A stretch of DNA of 11,014 bases from Corynebacterium sp. (GTDB lineage Bacteria; Actinomycetota; Actinomycetes; Mycobacteriales; Mycobacteriaceae), in NCBI RefSeq assembly GCF_030826625.1, contig NZ_JAPJNQ010000072.1, positions 1 through 11,014 on the forward strand, read 5' to 3'. Shown piece by piece: positions 6,940 to 11,014 of the stretch. A model generated the notes under the pieces. It saw nothing but the letters and a program-made list of their open reading frames with translations, made no database searches and was not told where the DNA came from. Position numbers and translations under genes: made by a program. How positions within the stretch are numbered: position 1 is the stretch's first letter; each line of letters opens with the position of its first letter.

Positions 6940-7040
6940 GCACTCTTCAAACAACAATGTATCGAAATGGTCATCTGGTCTGGCCAATATCGCAAGCGAG
7001 CGGCTGAAGGTTGCGAAGTGATACCAATTGTGCCCGGGGA
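6940..7040 (+). pseudogene. Possible orfA fragment of a third IS element
   Basis: Immediately beyond element B, the plus strand reads ALFKQQCIEMVIWSG. In a shifted frame it then reads ANIASERLKVAK. Together these loosely resemble the N-terminal helix-turn-helix of IS3-family orfA (FKxxCVxMV ... IAxVAExLxV). The orientation is opposite to elements A and B, there is no start codon, and no further transposase sequence follows. It may be chance, so confidence is low. Confidence 0.3.
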
Positions 7041-7086
7041 ATGAGGTGCTGAACTCTGAGCTTGTCACATGCTGGACTGAATTGGG

Positions 7087-7115
7087 TTGAGTTTATGTAG
7101 TTATCCTGCTATGCT
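7087..7115 (+). promoter_or_regulatory. Promoter of rpsL-rpsG
   Basis: TTGAGT (7087-7092) is 17 bp from TATGCT (7110-7115), and TGC directly before it makes an extended -10 (TGnTATGCT). Transcription would start near 7122 and leave a leader of about 200 nt before rpsL. The promoter lies about 150 bp beyond the last IS sequence and looks undisturbed. Confidence 0.7.
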
Positions 7116-7124
7116 GCTGGTTAG

Positions 7125-7149
7125 TTCGTCCTACTTGTGGTAGGGCGAA
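7125..7149 (+). other. 5'-end hairpin of the rpsL leader
   Basis: TTCGTCCTAC (7125-7134) pairs with GTAGGGCGAA (7140-7149), giving a 10-bp stem with one G-U pair and a 5-nt loop. It begins only a few bases after the predicted transcription start. That position suggests an mRNA-stabilising 5' structure or a regulatory element; no U-tract follows. The rest of the leader (7150-7319) shows no gene and no clear riboswitch. Confidence 0.5.
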
Positions 7150-7319
7150 AGTCTGATCATCTTCACGGCGCACAAAATTGCCAGTGGAGACGTTCTGGAC
7201 ACGCGGAAGGGCCCCGGAAAAGAGCCCCGATTTTTGCGTGTTTGGGTTCGTTTGCCAGCAAGTAGTGTGCTTTGCGCCGCAAGGTGTAAGAAAACTCAAC
7301 CGACAAGAAAGACTGGTTT

Positions 7320-7688
7320 ATGCCAACTATTCAACAGCTGGTCCGCAAGGGCCGCCACGATAAAAAATCGAAGGTGGCAACCGCAGCGCTGAAGGGTTCC
7401 CCACAGCGTCGTGGCGTCTGCACCCGCGTGTATACCACCACTCCAAAGAAGCCGAACTCCGCGCTGCGTAAGCTTGCCCGTGTCCGCCTGACCTCCGGTG
7501 TTGAGGTTTCGGCCTACATTCCAGGTGAGGGCCACAACCTGCAGGAGCACTCCATGGTTCTGGTTCGCGGTGGTCGTGTAAAGGACCTTCCAGGTATCCG
7601 TTACAAGATTGTCCGTGGTGCTCTTGACACCCAGGGTGTTAAGGACCGTAAGCAGGCTCGTTCCCGTTACGGCGCAAAGAAGGGGTAA
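7320..7688 (+). CDS. rpsL: 30S ribosomal protein S12
   Basis: This complete 122-residue S12 is a component of the decoding centre of the small ribosomal subunit. It contains the universal RGVCTRVYTTTPKKPNSALR block (31-50) and the VRGGRVKDLPG loop (82-92). Lys43 and Lys88, where substitutions give streptomycin resistance, are both Lys, so a streptomycin-sensitive form is predicted from this protein. The ATG at 7320 starts the usual MPTIQQLVRKG N terminus; the ribosome binding site upstream is weak (AGAAAG). The stop is TAA at 7686-7688, and rpsG begins six bases later. Confidence 0.98.
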   Translation: MPTIQQLVRKGRHDKKSKVATAALKGSPQRRGVCTRVYTTTPKKPNSALRKLARVRLTSGVEVSAYIPGEGHNLQEHSMVLVRGGRVKDLPGIRYKIVRGALDTQGVKDRKQARSRYGAKKG

Positions 7689-7694
7689 TAAACA

Positions 7695-8162
7695 ATGCGT
7701 AAGAATCAAGCTCCAAAGCGTCCAGTTGTTAAAGATCCGGTTTACCAGTCCGAGCAGGTATCCCAGCTGGTCAACAAGGTGCTTCTCGATGGCAAGAAGG
7801 CCACCGCAGAACGCATCGTCTACGGCGCACTGGAAAAATGCAAAGAAAAGACCGGCACCGACCCATTAGGCACCCTGGAAAAGGCACTGGGCAATATCCG
7901 TCCAGACCTCGAGGTTCGTTCCCGCCGCGTCGGTGGTGCTACCTACCAGGTTCCAATGGAAGTTCGCCCAAGCCGCGCAAACACTTTGGCTCTGCGTTGG
8001 TTGGTTACTTTCACCCGCAAGCGTCGTGAAAACACCATGATCGAGCGCCTGGCTAACGAGATCTTGGATGCTTCCAACGGTCTCGGTGCTTCCGTAAAGC
8101 GTCGCGAAGACACTCACAAGATGGCAGAAGCCAACCGCGCTTTCGCCCACTACCGCTGGTAA
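7695..8162 (+). CDS. rpsG: 30S ribosomal protein S7
   Basis: This complete 155-residue S7 is the primary assembly protein for the head of the 30S subunit and contacts the mRNA exit region. Typical blocks are MRKNQAPKRPVVKDPVY at the N terminus, LVNKVLLDGKKATAERIVY at about 25-43, VEVRSRRVGGATYQVP-like sequence at about 72-87, and a C terminus ending in RAFAHYRW. A good AGAAGGGG ribosome binding site overlaps the end of rpsL, and the two genes are six bases apart, so they are co-transcribed. Length and sequence are normal. Confidence 0.98.
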   Translation: MRKNQAPKRPVVKDPVYQSEQVSQLVNKVLLDGKKATAERIVYGALEKCKEKTGTDPLGTLEKALGNIRPDLEVRSRRVGGATYQVPMEVRPSRANTLALRWLVTFTRKRRENTMIERLANEILDASNGLGASVKRREDTHKMAEANRAFAHYRW

Positions 8163-8175
8163 TTCGCTGTATATC

Positions 8176-8220
8176 TCCGGTGGCGGCCACGTTCAATCTA
8201 GCGTGGCGTACGTCGCCGGA
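8176..8220 (+). other. Long imperfect hairpin after rpsG
   Basis: TCCGGTGGCG (8176-8185) can pair with the region ending TCGCCGGA (8213-8220). Inside, GCCACG (8186-8191) pairs with CGTGGC (8201-8206). The result is a two-part stem of about 15 pairs with an internal bulge. No U-tract follows. It begins 13 nt after the rpsG stop and may protect the rpsL-rpsG message or be a regulatory site. Confidence 0.5.
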
Positions 8221-8242
8221 AATAGGCACAAAATCAGTACAC

Positions 8243-8290
8243 AGACCCGCAACGCAACCGAATCCCTGGAAGCTTTCGGGTCTTTTGTTT
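8243..8290 (+). terminator. Intrinsic terminator between rpsG and fusA
   Basis: AGACCCG (8243-8249) pairs with CGGGTCT (8277-8283), followed by TTTGTTT. The loop is long (27 nt) but the stem and U-rich tail fit an intrinsic terminator. It separates the S12-S7 transcript from fusA, or attenuates read-through. Confidence 0.6.
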
Positions 8291-8303
8291 AGTAGCTAAT
8301 TTG

Positions 8304-8332
8304 CTGCCAAATAACTATTTTCGTGGCATGAT
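8304..8332 (+). promoter_or_regulatory. Candidate fusA promoter
   Basis: CATGAT (8327-8332) is preceded by TGG, giving an extended -10. Seventeen bases upstream is CTGCCA (8304-8309), a weak -35. The position just after a terminator and about 60 bp before fusA fits a separate fusA promoter. The hexamers are imperfect, so this is tentative. Confidence 0.4.
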
Positions 8333-8394
8333 CGCGGGTAACGTGACAGGTGCACGAAAAAATACATCAACGACTATTTTGATGGGGTAAAACT

Positions 8395-10527
8395 GTGGCA
8401 CAAGAAGTGCTTAAGGATCTCAATAAGGTTCGCAACATCGGCATCATGGCCCACATCGATGCTGGTAAAACCACCACCACCGAACGTATTCTGTTCTACA
8501 CCGGCATCAACCGCAAGGTTGGTGAAACCCACGACGGTGGTTCGACCACCGACTGGATGGAGCAGGAAAAAGAACGCGGTATCACCATTACCTCCGCTGC
8601 CGTTACCTGTTTCTGGGAAGGCAACCAGGTCAACATCATCGACACGCCAGGTCACGTCGACTTCACCGTTGAGGTTGAGCGTTCCCTGCGTGTTCTGGAC
8701 GGCGCTGTAGCTGTTTTCGACGGCAAAGAAGGCGTTGAGCCACAGTCCGAGCAGGTGTGGCGTCAGGCTGCGAAGTATGACGTACCACGTATCTGCTTCG
8801 TGAACAAGATGGACAAGCTGGGTGCAGACTTTTACTACACCGTGCAGACCATCGTCGACCGCTTGGGTGCAAAGCCACTCGTTATGCAGTTGCCAATCGG
8901 TGTCGAGGATGACTTCGACGGCGTTGTTGACTTGCTGCAGATGAAGGCATACCTGTGGCCAGGCAAGGTCGAGGTCGGTGCTGAACCACAGCTTGTCGAC
9001 ATCCCAGAAGACATGCAGGAAAAGGCCGAAGAATACCGTGAGAAGCTGGTTGAAGCCGTAGCTGAGACCGACGAAGAACTCATGGAGAAGTACTTCGGTG
9101 GTGAAGACATCTCGATCGACGAGCTGAAGGCGCAGATCCGCAAGCTGGTTGTTAACTCCGAGATCTACCCTGTTTACTGTGGTACCGCGTACCGCAACAA
9201 GGGTGTCCAGCCGTTGCTCGACGCCGTTATCGACTTCCTGCCAAACCCAATGGACGTTGGCGAAGTGATCGGCCACGAAATGGGTAACGAAGAAGTTGAG
9301 ATGCGTCGTAAGCCATCGGCTGACGAGCCTTTCTCTGGTTTGGCTTTCAAGATCGCCGCACACCCATTCTTCGGTCAGCTGACCTTCGTTCGCGTCTACT
9401 CGGGACGCGTCGAGCCAGGCAACGAAGTTCTGAACTCGACCAAGGGCAAGAAGCAGCGCATCGGTAAGATCTTCCAGATGCACGCCAACAAGGAAAACCC
9501 TGTTGACGAAGCAGTAGCCGGTAACATCTACGCGATCATCGGCCTGAAAGACATCACTACCGGTGACACCATTTGTTCCAAGGATGAGCCGATCATCCTG
9601 GAATCCATGGACTTCCCAGATCCAGTTATCCAGGTTGCCATCGAGCCAAAGACCAAGGCCGACCAGGAGAAGCTGTCGACCGCTATCCAGCGTCTTGCCG
9701 ACGAGGACCCAACCTTTACCGTCAAGCTGGACGAAGAATCCGGCCAAACCGTCATCGGCGGTATGGGCGAGCTGCACCTCGACGTTCTGGTCGATCGCAT
9801 GAAGCGTGAATTCAAGGTCGAGGCGAACATTGGTAACCCACAGGTTGCCTACCGCGAAACCATTCGCAAGTCGGTTGCTTCTCTGGACTACACCCACAAG
9901 AAGCAGACTGGTGGTTCCGGTCAGTTCGCGAAGGTCGTTGTCTCCATCGAGCCATACGCCCCAGACGAGAACGAACTGGAAGAGGGCGAGAGCCCACTGT
10001 ACAAGTTCGAGAACGCGGTCACCGGTGGACGTATTCCGAAGGAATACATCCCATCTGTCGACGCTGGTATCCAGGACGCCATGCAGTACGGCTACCTCGC
10101 TGGTTACCCGTTGGTCAACATTAAGGCGACCTTGGAAGACGGCGCATACCACGACGTCGACTCCTCCGAAATGGCCTTCAAGTTGGCTGGTTCCCAGGTA
10201 CTGAAGGAAGCTGTTGCGAAGGCGAAGCCAGTTCTGCTGGAGCCTTTGATGGCCGTTGAAGTTGTTACCCCAGAAGAATTCATGGGTGACGTCATCGGTG
10301 ACATCAACGCACGTCGTGGCCAGGTTGAATCTATGGATGACCGTTCTGGCGCCAAGGTCGTGAAGGCCCGCGTTCCGCTGTCTTCCATGTTCGGCTACGT
10401 CGGCGACCTGCGCTCTCGCACCCAGGGTCGCGCGAACTACACCATGGTTTTCGACTCCTACGGTGAAGTTCCACAGTCAGTAGCCGAAGAGGTTATCGCT
10501 GCACGCACTGGCGGCTCTTCGAACTAA
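8395..10527 (+). CDS. fusA: Translation elongation factor G
   Basis: This complete 710-residue GTPase drives ribosomal translocation and, with ribosome recycling factor, ribosome recycling. G-domain motifs are intact: G1 AHIDAGKTT (19-27), G2 RGITI (61-65), G3 DTPGH (83-87), G4 NKMD (137-140) and G5 GTA (263-265). An insert between about 160 and 260 is normal for EF-G. Domain II (FSGLAFKIAAHPFFGQLTFV) and the domain IV tip region (HKKQTGGSGQFAKV) follow. The start is a GTG at 8395 giving MAQEVLKDLNKVRNIG, with a GGGG ribosome binding site about nine bases upstream. The stop is TAA. Heavy use of CCA for proline marks a highly expressed corynebacterial gene. The minus-strand open frame of almost 600 codons across this gene is an artefact of codon bias. 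Confidence 0.98.
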   Translation: MAQEVLKDLNKVRNIGIMAHIDAGKTTTTERILFYTGINRKVGETHDGGSTTDWMEQEKERGITITSAAVTCFWEGNQVNIIDTPGHVDFTVEVERSLRVLDGAVAVFDGKEGVEPQSEQVWRQAAKYDVPRICFVNKMDKLGADFYYTVQTIVDRLGAKPLVMQLPIGVEDDFDGVVDLLQMKAYLWPGKVEVGAEPQLVDIPEDMQEKAEEYREKLVEAVAETDEELMEKYFGGEDISIDELKAQIRKLVVNSEIYPVYCGTAYRNKGVQPLLDAVIDFLPNPMDVGEVIGHEMGNEEVEMRRKPSADEPFSGLAFKIAAHPFFGQLTFVRVYSGRVEPGNEVLNSTKGKKQRIGKIFQMHANKENPVDEAVAGNIYAIIGLKDITTGDTICSKDEPIILESMDFPDPVIQVAIEPKTKADQEKLSTAIQRLADEDPTFTVKLDEESGQTVIGGMGELHLDVLVDRMKREFKVEANIGNPQVAYRETIRKSVASLDYTHKKQTGGSGQFAKVVVSIEPYAPDENELEEGESPLYKFENAVTGGRIPKEYIPSVDAGIQDAMQYGYLAGYPLVNIKATLEDGAYHDVDSSEMAFKLAGSQVLKEAVAKAKPVLLEPLMAVEVVTPEEFMGDVIGDINARRGQVESMDDRSGAKVVKARVPLSSMFGYVGDLRSRTQGRANYTMVFDSYGEVPQSVAEEVIAARTGGSSN

Positions 10528-10536
10528 GGTTTCGAT

Positions 10537-10563
10537 GAGTTCGAACTCGGGCTCGGGCCCGAG
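10537..10563 (+). repeat. Two overlapping palindromes after fusA
   Basis: GAGTTCGAACTC (10537-10548) is a perfect 12-bp palindrome. It overlaps the left arm of CTCGGGC (10546-10552) / GCCCGAG (10557-10563), a 7-bp stem with a 4-nt loop. They start nine bases after the fusA stop. No U-tract follows. They could be alternative mRNA structures or a protein-binding site. Confidence 0.5.
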
Positions 10564-10580
10564 AGGCGGACAGTTTCGCT

Positions 10581-10614
10581 TGCCCCTGGACCGAAAAACT
10601 AACCTCCAGGGGCA
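10581..10614 (+). terminator. Strong hairpin after fusA, possible terminator
   Basis: TGCCCCTGGA (10581-10590) pairs perfectly with TCCAGGGGCA (10605-10614) around a 14-nt loop. The stem is stable and its place after fusA suits a terminator, but the following bases (CTGTGCCC) are not U-rich, so it may act as a 3' stabiliser instead. Confidence 0.45.
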
Positions 10615-10774
10615 CTGTGCCCGCGTACTGTTATCGCCTGGGTTGCGGTCGTGCTGAACCCATCATTTCGCATCGAAGACCACTATTTGGGGTCTGTTTT
10701 CGCGGAAACGAGAACGTGAACTACCACAAGCGAATGGGTTGAGCCGGCCGTTACCCGAAGGAAACTGTTTCTAG

Positions 10775-10783
10775 TGATATGCT
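10775..10783 (+). promoter_or_regulatory. Extended -10 element, possible upstream tuf promoter
   Basis: TGATATGCT (TGn plus TATGCT) has the same -10 hexamer and TGn extension as the rpsL promoter. No good -35 lies 16-18 bp upstream. It could be a weak or activator-dependent first promoter for tuf. Confidence 0.35.
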
Positions 10784-10814
10784 GAGGTTAGAGCCGTCTA
10801 TATGTATGAACGGC

Positions 10815-10843
10815 TTGATATATCTCTGCCATAATTCTAGGAT
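10815..10843 (+). promoter_or_regulatory. Putative main tuf promoter
   Basis: TTGATA (10815-10820) and TAGGAT (10838-10843) are separated by 17 bp, close to the actinobacterial housekeeping sigma consensus. Transcription would start near 10850, giving a leader of about 130 nt before tuf. Confidence 0.55.
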
Positions 10844-10869
10844 CAGGTAACGGGCACACCTGTCAGACG

Positions 10870-10954
10870 TTGCCTGCCGCATGTCCGTGACTATTCTGCG
10901 GACGAATTAGTAGGCAAATTAAACAAACCACGTGGCTGCGAAGGTCGTAGCCAC
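10870..10954 (+). other. Structured tuf 5' leader
   Basis: TTGCCT (10870-10875) pairs with AGGCAA (10912-10917) and encloses GTCCG (10883-10887) / CGGAC (10899-10903). A second hairpin, GTGGCT (10932-10937) / AGCCAC (10949-10954), ends 11 bases before the tuf ribosome binding site. No U-tract is present, so transcription termination is unlikely. The structures may stabilise the abundant tuf mRNA. Confidence 0.45.
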
Positions 10955-10978
10955 CGATAAAGTCCAGGAGGACATACA

Positions 10979-11014
10979 GTGGCAAAGGAGAAGTTCGAGC
11001 GTACGAAGCCGCAT
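10979..11014 (+). CDS. tuf: Elongation factor Tu (5' end only)
   Basis: Only the first 12 codons are in the window: MAKEKFERTKPH, the standard N terminus of EF-Tu, which delivers aminoacyl-tRNA to the ribosome. The start is GTG, seven bases after a perfect AGGAGG ribosome binding site (10966-10971). Position directly after fusA is the usual one. The gene runs off the right edge. Confidence 0.95.
   Translation, partial: MAKEKFERTKPH

Noticed and set aside
6784..7044. 86-codon plus-strand open frame spanning the left end of element B
   Set aside because: Most of it is antisense to the orfA remnant and crosses the IS terminus. Only the last third may hold a transposase trace.
7204..7235. GC-rich stretch followed by TTTTT in the rpsL leader, considered as an attenuator
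   Set aside because: Only a 4-bp stem (GGGC/GCCC) can form before the T run, which is too weak to call a terminator.
8374..10152. 592-codon open frame on the minus strand
   Set aside because: It lies antisense to fusA and results from the strong codon bias of that gene. The translation is low-complexity and unlike any family I know.
1..11014. CRISPR arrays, tRNA or rRNA genes, phage attachment sites
   Set aside because: No regularly spaced repeats, tRNA-like cloverleaf or rRNA sequence was seen on either strand.

Overview
The window reads as a Corynebacterium-type actinobacterial chromosome. The evidence is the gene order rpoC ... rpsL-rpsG-fusA-tuf, GTG starts on fusA and tuf, strong use of CCA for proline in the translation genes, and IS3-family transposase remnants that resemble those I associate with corynebacteria. 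I cannot name a species.

Layout. Bases 1-1424 are the 3' end of rpoC, followed by two hairpins; the second is a convincing intrinsic terminator. Bases 1730-4591 hold a tight three-gene operon for a YkoEDC-type ECF vitamin transporter: substrate-binding membrane S component, double ATPase, and EcfT transmembrane coupler. The family is linked to uptake of the thiamine precursor hydroxymethylpyrimidine, but no TPP riboswitch is visible upstream. A 17-bp operator-like inverted repeat lies there instead.

Bases 4592-7080 are an accessory island wedged between the ECF operon and the ribosomal genes. It starts with an abruptly AT-rich gene of unknown function (two membrane helices plus a soluble C-terminal domain). 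Two decayed IS3-family elements follow, both read on the minus strand. Element A (5176-5929) is a 3' piece of a transposase orfB with at least three frameshifts and an in-frame stop. Element B (5930-6939) keeps both terminal inverted repeats but has two internal deletions, frameshifts and stops. Each has lost the second catalytic Asp of the DDE triad. A possible short remnant of a third element lies just downstream.

Bases 7087-11014 are the str region: an extended -10 promoter with a leader of about 200 nt, rpsL and rpsG six bases apart, a hairpin and a terminator, fusA with its own putative promoter, inverted repeats, then a 451-nt gap with promoter elements and leader hairpins before tuf, of which only 12 codons are visible. 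The translation genes are intact, so the IS debris stops just short of their promoter.

I found no convincing new biological system. The best leads are the AT-rich unknown membrane gene, the palindrome controlling the riboswitch-free ECF operon, and the structured non-coding regions around rpsL, fusA and tuf.
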